Source of the DNA: an uncultured Pelagibacteraceae bacterium
GTDB taxonomy: Bacteria > Pseudomonadota > Alphaproteobacteria > Pelagibacterales > Pelagibacteraceae
Assembly (NCBI GenBank): GCA_913052435.1
Contig: CAJXDV010000001.1
Location: 1 to 31,352, forward strand
Direction: 5' to 3'
DNA length: 31,352 nucleotides
Shown here: one piece after another, positions 16,808 to 25,627 of the stretch
Position numbering within the stretch: the first letter of the stretch is position 1
Layout: every line of letters starts with the position of its first letter
Notes under the pieces: generated by a model
Databases searched by the model: none
What the model saw: only the letters and a program-made list of their open reading frames with translations
What the model was told of the DNA's origin: nothing
Position numbers and translations under genes: made by a program

Positions 16808-17233
16808 TCAAAAATTTTCCAAAATTTGTAATACCGCAGAAACTGCTTCACCACCTTTATTTTTTTCATTAGGATCAGCTCTTTCAATGGCTTGATTCAT
16901 ATTTAGGCAAGTTATAATTCCATTACCTATTGGTTTCTTATTTTTAACGGATAAATCCATTATTGCATTTACAACAGCTTTAGAAATTAAATCGAAATGT
17001 GGAGTTTCTCCTTTAATTACGCAGCCTAAAGCCACAAAAGCATCATATTTGCTTATTAGTTTCGCTATTGTCACAGGTATTTCAAAAACCCCGGAGACAT
17101 GGATGGTATCGTGACCAATTTTTAATATATTTTTAGATTCTGCTTCTAATATTCTTCTGGTAGAACCTTCCATCAACATATTTGTAATATCTGGATAATA
17201 ATCTGCTAGAACTAGACAAATTTTTTTTTTCAT
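16808..17233 (-). CDS. ribH: 6,7-dimethyl-8-ribityllumazine synthase
   Basis: RibH condenses the ribityl-aminopyrimidine with dihydroxybutanone phosphate to make lumazine, the penultimate riboflavin step. The 141 residues contain SGVFEIP (47-53) and GCVIKGETPHFD (70-81), with the catalytic His79. Length is normal for the capsid-forming or pentameric enzyme. It overlaps the ribB stop (ATGA). Confidence 0.97.
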   Translation of the reverse strand: MKKKICLVLADYYPDITNMLMEGSTRRILEAESKNILKIGHDTIHVSGVFEIPVTIAKLISKYDAFVALGCVIKGETPHFDLISKAVVNAIMDLSVKNKKPIGNGIITCLNMNQAIERADPNEKNKGGEAVSAVLQILENF

Positions 17234-18333
17234 TTAATTATTTCCTGTTTGGTAATTTTTATACCATAACCTTCTAATCCAATAACTTTCTTTTTTGATC
17301 TAGTAACTAATATCATATTCTTAATTTTTAAAGCTTTAATTATTTGTGCGCCTAAACCAGAGTTTCTAATCAGCTTATCTTCGCCGGTTTTATAAAACTC
17401 TTTACTCTTATATCCTTTTAAAGTTTCAGAAACGGATTTTAGATTTGAATCCCTTATAAAGATTAAAACACAATCTTTATGATTTTTAAAATATTTGATA
17501 GTTCGATTGAATAAATTAGGTAATTTTTCACCCATTAAATAATTTTTAACTATATTTGATGAAATAACCCTAACTCTAGGATTTTTATTTTTTTTGATAT
17601 TTCCCTTAACTAAAGCAAAATTTTCAGACCCATCTAATAAACTTTCAAAAATTTTAATATTATAATTTTGCTTTTTAATTTCAATAATTGAGGATTTCTT
17701 AAACTTTATTAATTTTTCTCGATTAAAGCGATATGCAATTAAATCATTAATTTTACCTAATTTTATTTTATGTTTTTTTGAAAAATTAAATAATTGTTTT
17801 CCTCTGGCCATTGTTCCATCTTCATTCATTATTTCACAAATAACTGCAGAATCTCCACATTTAGACAATTTAGATATATCGACAGATGCCTCTGTATGAC
17901 CCGCTCTAACCAAGACACCACCGTTTTTAGAAACTAGTGGAAAAACATGTCCAGGAGAAACAATTTTTTTTTGTGAAGCATTTTTTTTAATTGCTGTTTT
18001 AATTGTAAGTGCTCTATCATAAGCTGAAATACCAGTTGTAATTCCATATCTTGCATCAATCGAAACAGTAAAAGCAGTTTGGGTTCTAGATTTATTAATA
18101 GGAGACATTAAGGATAAATTAAGTTTATTCACTTGAGATTGAGTTAAGGCTAAACATATAAGGCCCCTTCCATATTTAGCCATGAAATTAATTGAATTTG
18201 CTGATACTTTGGTTGCTGGAATAACAAGATCTCCTTCATTTTCTCTTCCTTCGTCGTCAACCAAAATAAACATTTTTCCATGCCTAGCATCTTTTAATAT
18301 CTCACTAATTTTTGAAAAATTGATTTTTTTCAT
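17230..18333 (-). CDS. ribB: DHBP synthase (RibB) with degenerate GTP cyclohydrolase II-like domain
   Basis: The N-terminal ~205 residues are a complete 3,4-dihydroxy-2-butanone-4-phosphate synthase: DDEGRENEGDLV (26-37), GHVFPL (128-133), RAGHTEASVD (143-152) and EIMNEDGTMAR (167-177). Residues 206-367 align in place and length with RibA but lack its working parts. There is no HSEC and no zinc Cys cluster, and QEGRGIGL is gone. Only GLGAQIIKALKIKNMILVTR and the closing EGYGIKIT resemble it. This matches what has been called RibBX. GTP cyclohydrolase II should therefore be encoded elsewhere. ATGA overlaps occur at both ends. Confidence 0.92.
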   Translation of the reverse strand: MKKINFSKISEILKDARHGKMFILVDDEGRENEGDLVIPATKVSANSINFMAKYGRGLICLALTQSQVNKLNLSLMSPINKSRTQTAFTVSIDARYGITTGISAYDRALTIKTAIKKNASQKKIVSPGHVFPLVSKNGGVLVRAGHTEASVDISKLSKCGDSAVICEIMNEDGTMARGKQLFNFSKKHKIKLGKINDLIAYRFNREKLIKFKKSSIIEIKKQNYNIKIFESLLDGSENFALVKGNIKKNKNPRVRVISSNIVKNYLMGEKLPNLFNRTIKYFKNHKDCVLIFIRDSNLKSVSETLKGYKSKEFYKTGEDKLIRNSGLGAQIIKALKIKNMILVTRSKKKVIGLEGYGIKITKQEIIK

Positions 18334-18914
18334 TTTATAAAACTTTTTATATATTTGCCAAAAACATCAAATTCAACATTAACTAAGTCTTTTCTCTTTA
18401 AATACGATAAATTTGTCGATTTGAGGGTGTAAGGGATAGCAGCAATTTGAAATCCATTTTTTAAAATTTTTGAAATTGTTAAAGAAACACCATTAATTGC
18501 AATAGAGCCCTTTTGAATTAAGTATTTATTATATTTTTTTGCCAATTTAAAATTAATAAGCCAAGACTTGCCTACTAAATCGATGCTCATTACTGTACAG
18601 GTAGTATCGATATGGCCTTGAACAAAATGTCCAGATATTCGATCTTTATATTTTAAAGATTTTTCCATATTTATAATATCACCTCTAATAGAAAAATTAA
18701 AATTAGTTCTGTTTAAAGTTTCTTTAGAAATATAAAATTTACTTATTTTACCTTTATATTTTTCTAAAGTTAAACATGCGCCTGAACATGAAATAGAAGT
18801 TCCAATTTCCTTTTTTGTAAATTTCATTTTAGAAAAAATTTCTACAAAACAATTTTCTTTATTTCTATAAATTCTACTAATTTTACCTGTCTGTTTGATT
18901 ATTCCGTTAAACAT
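18330..18914 (-). CDS. ribE: Riboflavin synthase, alpha subunit
   Basis: It dismutates two lumazines to riboflavin. The two lumazine-binding repeats are visible. The first starts [12 protein letters not shown] and has ISCSGACLTL (41-50); the second follows GHFVQGHID (95-103) and has GSIAINGVSLTI (136-147). At 194 residues it is of normal length. It overlaps ribD by one base (TAATG) and ribB by four (ATGA). The N-terminus MFNGI (rather than MFTGI) is a small deviation. Confidence 0.96.
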   Translation of the reverse strand: MFNGIIKQTGKISRIYRNKENCFVEIFSKMKFTKKEIGTSISCSGACLTLEKYKGKISKFYISKETLNRTNFNFSIRGDIINMEKSLKYKDRISGHFVQGHIDTTCTVMSIDLVGKSWLINFKLAKKYNKYLIQKGSIAINGVSLTISKILKNGFQIAAIPYTLKSTNLSYLKRKDLVNVEFDVFGKYIKSFIK

Positions 18915-20017
18915 TATGCAAATCTGTAAGTGATTAATTTATCCCCATGTAAATTAACTTTTTCATTAACAAACTTTATATTTTTTGAAAATAATTTCAT
19001 TGCTTTTTTAAAATTATTACTTCCATTGTGGCCAAGTTTTTTACTTGATATAAAAAGGTGCAAATCATCAATTAAACCTTCCGTCAAAAAATGTGTAGTC
19101 AGTTTTATTCCAGATTCCAAAAAAATTCTTGAAAAACCAAATTTTTTAATTTTAAAAAGAATTTTTTTTATATCAAGACTTCCATCTTCTTTTAAAGAAG
19201 TCTTAACAAGTTTTACTTTTAAATTCTTTAATGTCTTAATTTTTTTTTTATTATTTCTATTAAAAAAAATAATTGTTCGGTATTTATATGCAGTTTTAAC
19301 GATAGTAGATCTGATTGACGTTTCTAATCTTTTGTCTAATATAACCCGAGTCGGTGAACGTTTTTCCAAACCCATTATTCTGCATGTTAAAGATGAATTA
19401 TCATCAGCAATAGTTTTTGAGCTGCTTAAGATGCAATCATGATTTTTTCTCATTAAGTGCACTCTTCCACGAGAGAATTCATTTGTAATCCATTTTCCTT
19501 TCTTATTTTTTGTATAAAAATCTTTCGACACAGCCATTTTTGCTGTTACAAAAGGTAAACCACATACTTTACTTTTATAATAACTCCTGTAAAAATTTTT
19601 CACTTCGGAAGATAGAATTCCACAGTGTGCTTTAACTCTATTTTTTTTAAATTGCTTTATGCTTTTATTATTTGATCTTGGGTCAGGGTCTTTTAAAGAA
19701 AAGAAAACTTTTTTGATTTTATTTTTAATAATTGACTTAACGCATGGTGGTGTTTTGCCATAACTTGAACAAGGCTCTAAGGTTACATATAAATAAGAAT
19801 CTTTTATATCATTACTCGAATAGCTTAATGCATTATGCTCTGCATGTGGTCTTCCTTTGATGCCAGTGCATCCTGTTGATATAACAAAATTATTCTTAAC
19901 AATAACACACCCAACGGTTGGATTTTTACTCGTATTTCCTAAATTTTTTTTTGCTTGCATTAAAGCAAGGTTCATAAAAAAATTATGCGATGAATTTTTA
20001 TTCTGATTTATAGACAT
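18914..20017 (-). CDS. ribD: Bifunctional riboflavin deaminase/reductase RibD
   Basis: The deaminase domain (about 1-150) carries HAEHNAL, with H58 and E60, and [12 protein letters not shown], with C83 and C92 as zinc ligands. The reductase domain (about 155-367) starts [17 protein letters not shown]. It contains [16 protein letters not shown] and then [12 protein letters not shown], and ends with [13 protein letters not shown] and HLFISSK. Both catalytic domains look intact. The gene overlaps the end of nrdR by 20 bases, consistent with the nrdR-ribD arrangement of many proteobacteria. Confidence 0.96.
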   Translation of the reverse strand: MSINQNKNSSHNFFMNLALMQAKKNLGNTSKNPTVGCVIVKNNFVISTGCTGIKGRPHAEHNALSYSSNDIKDSYLYVTLEPCSSYGKTPPCVKSIIKNKIKKVFFSLKDPDPRSNNKSIKQFKKNRVKAHCGILSSEVKNFYRSYYKSKVCGLPFVTAKMAVSKDFYTKNKKGKWITNEFSRGRVHLMRKNHDCILSSSKTIADDNSSLTCRIMGLEKRSPTRVILDKRLETSIRSTIVKTAYKYRTIIFFNRNNKKKIKTLKNLKVKLVKTSLKEDGSLDIKKILFKIKKFGFSRIFLESGIKLTTHFLTEGLIDDLHLFISSKKLGHNGSNNFKKAMKLFSKNIKFVNEKVNLHGDKLITYRFA

Positions 20018-20462
20018 TCAAGTTGCCAATGAATTGTTCAAAATCTTTCGCTTCCTTAAAATTTCTATAAACTGAAGCAAAACGAACATAAGCTACTTGA
20101 TCTAGATTTGAGAGGCCATCCATTATAAATTTACCTATAGTAGATGTTGGAATTTCATTTTCACCAAGACCTTCTAGATTTCTTACAATTTTTGAAATAA
20201 AACTTTCTACAGTCTCGCTATCAATGGGCCTTTTTCGAAGAGCAATCGTGATCGATTTTGCAATTTTGTCTCTATCAAAAGGAGCTCGTCGACCACTATT
20301 TTTAATCACAGTTAATTCACGAAATTGGACTCTTTCAAAAGTTGTAAAACGTTCTTTTCTTTCACAAGAGCACACTCTTCGCCTTCTGATTGCGGTTCCA
20401 TCTTCGGTGGGTCTAGAATCCACAACTGAAGTATCTTTTTTTCTGCAAAAAGGACAAAGCAT
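19998..20462 (-). CDS. nrdR: Transcriptional repressor NrdR
   Basis: NrdR represses ribonucleotide reductase genes through an ATP/dATP-sensing cone. The 154 residues begin with the zinc ribbon (CPFC at 3-6, then DSRPTEDG and [18 protein letters not shown]). An ATP-cone follows ([20 protein letters not shown]). The second half of the zinc ribbon is odd: cysteines are C31 and C33 (C-x-C), with four residues before RFTT, instead of C-x2-C with two. The reading frame before and after is intact. It lies between glyA and ribD. Confidence 0.95.
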   Translation of the reverse strand: MLCPFCRKKDTSVVDSRPTEDGTAIRRRRVCSCERKERFTTFERVQFRELTVIKNSGRRAPFDRDKIAKSITIALRKRPIDSETVESFISKIVRNLEGLGENEIPTSTIGKFIMDGLSNLDQVAYVRFASVYRNFKEAKDFEQFIGNLNVYKSE

Positions 20463-20465
20463 ATA

Positions 20466-21782
20466 TTATTTTTTACTCAAGTGGTTATATATTCGAAAAT
20501 TCGAACAAAGTAAAATAACTTCTTTTTTCACCTCAGATTCAATTTTGCTATTATCATTAGGATTTTTTGATAATCCTTCTATTACTTTTGTAATTAAATT
20601 TCCAACTTTTTTAAATTCATTAAGGCCAAAACCTCTGGTTGTTGCTGCTTGTGTACCAAGCCTTATACCAGACGTAATGGTTGGTTTTTGTGTATCAAAT
20701 GGAATGCCATTTTTGTTGCAGGTAATATTCGCTTTACCTAAACTTGTTTCCGCGTCTTTACCCGTTACATTAAAAGGTCTCAAATCAACCAACATTAAAT
20801 GAGTATCCGTCCCTCCTGAAAATATTTTAAAGCCATTATTTTTAAGAGTTTCTGACAAAATTTTTGCATTATCAAGAACAGATTTTATATAATTTTTAAA
20901 ACTAGGATGTAAAGCCTCTTGAAAAGCGACAGCTTTTGCTGCAATGATATGCATTAATGGGCCGCCTTGGTAACCTGGGAAAACTGCAGAATTAATTTTT
21001 TTAATTATATCTTCTCTGTTGGTTAATATTATTCCTCCTCTTCCACCTCTTAAAACTTTATGTGTTGTTGATGTAACAACATCAGCGTACATAATTGGAT
21101 TTGGGTGTCCTTTGCCAGCTACCAATCCAGCAAAATGTGCCATATCAACCATTAAATACGCATTCACAGTATCTGCAATTTCTTTAAATTTTTTAAAATC
21201 AATAATTCTAGAATAAGCACTCCCGCCAGCAATAATAAGTTTTGGTTTGTGCAATTTTGCTAACTCTTCAACTTGTTGATAATCAATAAGACCAGTTGTT
21301 TTATCTACGTCGTAATGAAATGAATTTAACCATTTACCAGAAAGCGCAACTTTTGCTCCATGAGTTAGATGACCTCCAGAGTTTAAACTCATACCAAGTA
21401 TTGGGTCTCCTGGATTTAAAAGCGCAAGATATACCGCTCCATTAGCTTGGGCGCCCGAGTGTGGTTGAACATTTGCATATTTGCATTCAAATAATTTTTT
21501 TACTCTATCTAATGCTAAATCCTCAGCAATATCGACATACTCACATCCACCATAATATCTTCTTCCAGGATAACCTTCAGCATACTTGTTTGTCATTATC
21601 GAGCCCTGAGCATCTAGTACAGATTTTGAAACAATGTTTTCAGATGCAATTAATTCAATATGTTGTTGTTGTCTTTCAAGCTCAAGTTTTATGGAATTAT
21701 ATAATTCTGGATCAGCGGTTGATAAATCTTTGTCGAAAAAGGATTCGTAGTCTTCGGATAGATATTTGTTCAATTCTGTCAT
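20466..21782 (-). CDS. glyA: Serine hydroxymethyltransferase
   Basis: It interconverts serine and glycine, loading one-carbon units on tetrahydrofolate with PLP. The PLP lysine is K242 in [14 protein letters not shown]. Other hallmarks are [10 protein letters not shown] (43-52), [17 protein letters not shown] (65-81) and [11 protein letters not shown]. At 438 residues it is slightly long because of an N-terminal extension ([19 protein letters not shown]), as in other alphaproteobacteria. It follows rpiB after six bases and precedes nrdR by three, so it belongs to the rib operon transcript. No glycine riboswitch is possible in that spacing. Confidence 0.98.
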   Translation of the reverse strand: MTELNKYLSEDYESFFDKDLSTADPELYNSIKLELERQQQHIELIASENIVSKSVLDAQGSIMTNKYAEGYPGRRYYGGCEYVDIAEDLALDRVKKLFECKYANVQPHSGAQANGAVYLALLNPGDPILGMSLNSGGHLTHGAKVALSGKWLNSFHYDVDKTTGLIDYQQVEELAKLHKPKLIIAGGSAYSRIIDFKKFKEIADTVNAYLMVDMAHFAGLVAGKGHPNPIMYADVVTSTTHKVLRGGRGGIILTNREDIIKKINSAVFPGYQGGPLMHIIAAKAVAFQEALHPSFKNYIKSVLDNAKILSETLKNNGFKIFSGGTDTHLMLVDLRPFNVTGKDAETSLGKANITCNKNGIPFDTQKPTITSGIRLGTQAATTRGFGLNEFKKVGNLITKVIEGLSKNPNDNSKIESEVKKEVILLCSNFRIYNHLSKK

Positions 21783-21788
21783 AACGTT

Positions 21789-22214
21789 TTAAATTTTTTT
21801 TACTCTACGTAAATGGCGACCGCCTTCAAAATTAGTTTTTAAAAAAACAGATACGCACTTTAAAGCCATATTTTTATTAGTTAATCTTGCGCCTAATGTC
21901 ATTACATTAGCATTATTGTGTTGCCTGCTTAATTTCGTAGACTTGACATTATAACATAGTGCGGCTCTAATATTTTTATGACGATTTGCAACCATATTCA
22001 TTCCGATGCCAGAACCACAGATCAATATTCCAATTTGCTTACTATTTTTTTTAATCTTTTTTGATAATAAATGAGCAAAATCTGGATAATCAACTGAATT
22101 GGCGTTTTTTGTTCCTAGGTCCAAAACTTTTTTTCTCTTTTTTATTAAAAATTTTTTAATTATTTCTTTTAATTTAAAACCACCATGGTCCGATGCTAGA
22201 ATAACGTTTTTCAC
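21789..22214 (-). CDS. rpiB: Ribose-5-phosphate isomerase B
   Basis: RpiB isomerises ribose 5-phosphate and ribulose 5-phosphate; ribulose 5-phosphate feeds RibB in the same operon. The 141 residues show ASDHGG (D9, H10), the catalytic C66 in LICGSGIGM, and H99/N100 in SRQHNNANVM. The start codon is GTG at 22214 (MKNVILASDHGG); no ATG gives a better N-terminus. It is the first gene of the rpiB-to-nusB run, with the 137-base spacer to hemB upstream. Confidence 0.95.
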   Translation of the reverse strand: MKNVILASDHGGFKLKEIIKKFLIKKRKKVLDLGTKNANSVDYPDFAHLLSKKIKKNSKQIGILICGSGIGMNMVANRHKNIRAALCYNVKSTKLSRQHNNANVMTLGARLTNKNMALKCVSVFLKTNFEGGRHLRRVKKI

Positions 22215-22238
22215 TTTTCTATTTTTCTCTCGACTTCG

Positions 22239-22332
22239 ATAAAGTTAAAAATTGATCTAAATATATAGTATAATAATATATATACCACAATATTTTGACT
22301 ATATTAATCATTATAATATAAAGTTAAAAATT
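22239..22332. repeat. 15-base direct repeat flanking the rpiB-hemB promoter spacer
   Basis: ATAAAGTTAAAAATT occurs at 22239-22253 and again, without mismatch, at 22318-22332, a spacing of 79 bases. The second copy covers the hemB -10 region and presumed start site; the first lies near the rpiB end of the spacer. It contains no dyad symmetry. It could be a regulator site pair, a duplication remnant or chance in AT-rich DNA. Confidence 0.5.
22295..22322 (+). promoter_or_regulatory. hemB: Candidate hemB promoter
   Basis: TTGACT (22295-22300) and TATAAA (22317-22322) are separated by 16 bases, giving a good sigma-70-type promoter. It would start transcription about 22 bases before the hemB ATG. 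An AGGA at 22337-22340 could be the ribosome binding site. AT-richness makes other -10 matches likely, so this is the best of several. Confidence 0.5.
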
Positions 22333-22351
22333 AATTAGGATATATTATTAT

Positions 22352-23341
22352 ATGAAAAGTGTTGGCACTTACCCCAGTACAAGATTAAGAAGAAATAGAA
22401 AAAGAGATTGGACCAGAAGATTAGTTCAAGAAAATACATTATCAACAAGCGATTTGATATGGCCCATATTTATTAGAGATGGAAAAAATATAAAAGAACC
22501 AATAAAAACAATGCCTGGAATATATAGGTATTCACTAGATAAAATAGAAAAATTAGTGGAAAAAGCAATCGAGCAAAAAATTCCTATGATAGCATTATTC
22601 CCAAACACTCCTTTTTACAAAAAAGATAACAGAGGTTCCGAGGCTCTTAATAGAAATAACTTAATATGTAAAGCTTTAAGACTCATAAAAAAAAATTATA
22701 ACGAAATTGGAATAATGTGCGATGTTGCCTTAGATCCATATACTAAACATGGTCATGACGGAATTATAAATAAAAGTTACGTAGATAACGATGCAACAAT
22801 AAAAATATTGGTAAAACAATCACTTCTTCAGGCTGAAATGGGATGTGATGTAATAGCACCATCAGATATGATGGATGGTAGAATTGGAGAAATAAGAAAA
22901 GCTTTGGATAAGAAAGACTTTAAATTAGTTCAAATACTATCTTATGCAGTAAAGTATGCTTCTAATTTTTATGGACCTTTCAGAGATGCAGTTGGATCAA
23001 ACAAACTATTAAAAAGTAATAAAAAAAACTATCAAATGGATTATAAAAACTCTAAAGAAGCTCTTAGAGAAGTCGCCTTGGATATCAAAGAGGGAGCCGA
23101 TTTTGTAATGGTAAAACCAGGAATGCCATATCTAGACATAATAAAATTAATTAAAGATAGTTTTAAGATACCTGTTTTTGCCTATCAGGTTTCTGGAGAG
23201 TATAGTTTAATCAGAAAAGGAATAGATGATAAAATTATTAATGAAAATGCTATTGTTGAAAGTTTAATGTCTTTTAAAAGAGCTGGAGCAAGCGCAATTG
23301 TTACGTATTTCGCAGATGAAATTGCAAAAAAACTAAGATAA
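22352..23341 (+). CDS. hemB: Delta-aminolevulinic acid dehydratase (porphobilinogen synthase)
   Basis: HemB joins two 5-aminolevulinates to porphobilinogen in heme synthesis. The Schiff-base lysines are K201 (SYAVKYAS) and K255 (VMVKPGMPYLD). At the metal site the zinc cysteines are replaced: CDVALDPYTKHGHDG (123-137) has Ala126, Asp128 and Asp136, so this is the magnesium-type enzyme. Length (329) is normal. It is the only rightward gene in this part; its last nine bases overlap the end of the DUF2061 gene on the other strand. Heme output fits the nearby ctaA. Confidence 0.98.
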   Translation: MKSVGTYPSTRLRRNRKRDWTRRLVQENTLSTSDLIWPIFIRDGKNIKEPIKTMPGIYRYSLDKIEKLVEKAIEQKIPMIALFPNTPFYKKDNRGSEALNRNNLICKALRLIKKNYNEIGIMCDVALDPYTKHGHDGIINKSYVDNDATIKILVKQSLLQAEMGCDVIAPSDMMDGRIGEIRKALDKKDFKLVQILSYAVKYASNFYGPFRDAVGSNKLLKSNKKNYQMDYKNSKEALREVALDIKEGADFVMVKPGMPYLDIIKLIKDSFKIPVFAYQVSGEYSLIRKGIDDKIINENAIVESLMSFKRAGASAIVTYFADEIAKKLR

Positions 23342-23554
23342 CCACCACCATTTCTTTTTTTTTCCCCATTTAATTTTATTCCAAACTCTCTCATGGAAAT
23401 AATAGATGAACATTTTAGTAATAACTTCTATTCCCGCAATTGTTCCTCCCATCTTCCAATTGCCAGTAATTACCCAAGCAATTACAAAAGTATCTAATGA
23501 TGCTGCGATTCTCCAAGTAATTGTTTTTAATAAAGACCTTTTAAAAAGTTCCAT
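23333..23554 (-). CDS. DUF2061 small membrane protein
   Basis: The 73-residue protein matches DUF2061: RSLLKTITWRIAASLDTFVIAWVITG, then AGIEVITKMFIYYFHERVWNKIKWG, where the YY-HERVW-x3-WG block is the family signature. Two short membrane segments are likely. Function is unknown. The tail KKKKWWWLS is unusual and falls partly in the overlap with hemB. It starts five bases after recO and is the last gene of the long leftward run. Confidence 0.88.
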   Translation of the reverse strand: MELFKRSLLKTITWRIAASLDTFVIAWVITGNWKMGGTIAGIEVITKMFIYYFHERVWNKIKWGKKKKWWWLS

Positions 23555-23559
23555 GGTTG

Positions 23560-24231
23560 TTAAATATAATATTTTTCTAAAATATTTCTTGAAATAGGAA
23601 AACTAAGATGATTTGGCAAAACAAAATTTTCTAAAATAATGTTTTTGTTAAATTGCAACGCCTCTTTAGTGTCTTTTTTTGAAAATTTGATTACATTCTG
23701 CTTTAGGTAAAAATTTGGAATTTTGAAATATTTGCCATTTATTTCAATAGTTACGTTTGCTGCATTTGTATTTTTCTTATTATTATTAAAATCTATTTCA
23801 TAACCTAATTCTTTAATCAAAAATAACTCCCAATAAATATAGCGATTTATCCAATCGACAGAATTAAAAAAATCTAACATTTTCTCAAATGAACTATAAA
23901 TTTTTGTATTAATTTGTCTTTCGGGTAATAGAATTTTTAGAAATGTACATGCTGATAATAAACAAATGGTTTTTCTTTTATCGTCAAAAAAAGATGGAGA
24001 TATTGCTTTAAAAAGTTCTGTATTAAAATATCCTATTTTGTTTTCATTTTTCGACTTAAAATTTAATAATAATTTATTTCCTACTTGAAAAAATCTCTTT
24101 TGCTTTCTTGAAGACCCTCCATATACTATTCCAGAGCACTTTCCGTGTCTTAAAGTAAAAGTTTCAATGATAATTGAATTTTCGTTAAAATTATTTTTGG
24201 ATAATAAATAACCTTCGTCTTGCCAGTACAT
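23560..24231 (-). CDS. recO: DNA repair protein RecO
   Basis: RecO helps load RecA at gaps together with RecR. The N-terminal OB-fold is visible (MYWQDEGYLLSKNNFNENSIIIETFTLRHGKCSGIVYGG region; HGKCSGIVYGG is the clearest part). A helical middle follows, with FLKILLPERQINTKIYSSFEKM. At 223 residues it has about the usual length. It starts two bases after rnc; the era gene that often lies between them is not there. Confidence 0.93.
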   Translation of the reverse strand: MYWQDEGYLLSKNNFNENSIIIETFTLRHGKCSGIVYGGSSRKQKRFFQVGNKLLLNFKSKNENKIGYFNTELFKAISPSFFDDKRKTICLLSACTFLKILLPERQINTKIYSSFEKMLDFFNSVDWINRYIYWELFLIKELGYEIDFNNNKKNTNAANVTIEINGKYFKIPNFYLKQNVIKFSKKDTKEALQFNKNIILENFVLPNHLSFPISRNILEKYYI

Positions 24232-24233
24232 AT

Positions 24234-24902
24234 TTATCTTATATTTAAAGCTTTTATTAGTTTGTCAGCAGCATCTTGTTCTGCCAGTTTTTTGGATTTT
24301 CCAAATCCTATAAATTGATTAGATCCATCAATCAAAACAGAAATTTTAAATGTTGGATTATGTCTGGGTCCTTTCAAATTTAATAGACGGTAAACTGGAA
24401 GTTTTTTATAAAGTTTAAGTGAATATTCCTGTAATTTGGTTTTTGAGTCAAGAATTGTAATATGTGATTTTTTTACTTCTTTATTCCAAAGTCTTAAAAC
24501 GAATTCTTTAACATATTCATATCCTCGATCAAGATAAATGGCGCCAATCAAAGCCTCACATACGTCGCTTAAAATTTTTTCATCTTTTGGTGTAATATTT
24601 TTTTTTTGTGGCCCCATTATAATAAAATTTTTGATGCCAATTGCCCAAGATATTGAAGCACACGTGTTTCTATTAACTAATTTTGCAAATCTTTTATCTA
24701 ATATACCCTCTGGTTCATTTGGATATAAATCAAATAATTTTCTTGCAAAAATTAAGGCTATTACCCTATCACCCAAAAATTCTAATTTCTCATTATTTAT
24801 TTCTTTGTTCGCGCTTTTATGTGTTAGTGCTGTAGTAATTAGAAATTTATTTTTTATTTTAATTTTCAATCTCTTTTCAATTTTAGCTATGTTCAATCTC
24901 AT
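24234..24902 (-). CDS. rnc: Ribonuclease III
   Basis: RNase III cuts double-stranded RNA, including rRNA precursors. The catalytic residues are E38, E41 and D45 in NEKLEFLGDRV, and D113 and E116 in SDVCEALIGAIYLD. A double-stranded RNA-binding domain fills about 150-222 (KTKLQEYSLK to LAEQDAADKLIKAL). Length 222 is normal. It overlaps the lepB stop (ATGA). Confidence 0.97.
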   Translation of the reverse strand: MRLNIAKIEKRLKIKIKNKFLITTALTHKSANKEINNEKLEFLGDRVIALIFARKLFDLYPNEPEGILDKRFAKLVNRNTCASISWAIGIKNFIIMGPQKKNITPKDEKILSDVCEALIGAIYLDRGYEYVKEFVLRLWNKEVKKSHITILDSKTKLQEYSLKLYKKLPVYRLLNLKGPRHNPTFKISVLIDGSNQFIGFGKSKKLAEQDAADKLIKALNIR

Positions 24903-25627
24903 TGTATTTTTTTAAAAAAACGTTCAATTCGTAAACTTTTATTCCATTTCCAAAATTTAATAAAGCCACCTTTTTGCTTATCGTTAGAGAAAAAAATTAA
25001 ACTAGCCCTACCGACAAGATTATTAAAATGAACATAACCAACGCTACCTAAAAAACGGCTATCCTTTGAACAATCTCTATTATCTCCCATAAAAAAATAA
25101 TGATTACTTGGCACTATAAATTTATCTGTATTTAGCATTGTTCCCTCCTTTCTATAAACGGCCAAATATTTTTTATTATTTGGAAGCGTTTCTTCATATG
25201 CGTTAACATTTATTATTTTATTACCACAATAAATTTTTTCAGTATTATTAATTTTTATGCGTTGAATTTTTTTGTCATTCAAATAAAAATCACCGTCAAT
25301 AATTTGGAAAGTGTCTCCAGGAAGTCCGATTAATCTTTTTATATAATCGGTCCTGTTATCAGCCGGAGTTTTAAAAACTATTATATCGCCTCTTACGGGA
25401 GTCTTGCTAAAATATCTATTGTTTGAAAAATTTGGACTGAAAGGCAAGGAATGACGACTGTATCCATACGAATATTTAGAAACAAACAGTCTATCACCAA
25501 CCAACAGATTTGGTTCCATTGAAGATGAAGGTATGTAAAATGGCTGAAAAAGAAAACTTCTAATAATCAAAGCGATTATTAGTGCATAAAAAATTGTTTT
25601 TATATTTTCTATAATTTTTTTTTGCAT
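24899..25627 (-). CDS. lepB: Signal peptidase I
   Basis: LepB cleaves signal peptides on the outer face of the inner membrane. With the start at ATG 25627, which forms a TGATG junction with acpS, the protein has 242 residues. One N-terminal membrane anchor (about 5-26) is followed by YIPSSSMEPNLLVGD with the catalytic Ser36. Lys97 lies in DYIKRLIGLPGD. FMGDNRDCSKDSRFLG is the conserved box E. A TTG one codon upstream is less likely as the start. Confidence 0.96.
   Translation of the reverse strand: MQKKIIENIKTIFYALIIALIIRSFLFQPFYIPSSSMEPNLLVGDRLFVSKYSYGYSRHSLPFSPNFSNNRYFSKTPVRGDIIVFKTPADNRTDYIKRLIGLPGDTFQIIDGDFYLNDKKIQRIKINNTEKIYCGNKIINVNAYEETLPNNKKYLAVYRKEGTMLNTDKFIVPSNHYFFMGDNRDCSKDSRFLGSVGYVHFNNLVGRASLIFFSNDKQKGGFIKFWKWNKSLRIERFFKKIQ

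Noticed and set aside
18930..19442. 170-codon open frame on the plus strand
   Set aside because: It is antisense to the RibD reductase domain and looks like a low-complexity shadow.
20224..20802. 192-codon open frame on the plus strand
   Set aside because: It crosses the nrdR-glyA junction antisense to both; no domain or start signal.
22215..22351. Possible riboswitch or small RNA in the rpiB-hemB spacer
   Set aside because: The stretch is almost pure A/T with no stable stem; only promoter-like boxes and a direct repeat are visible.
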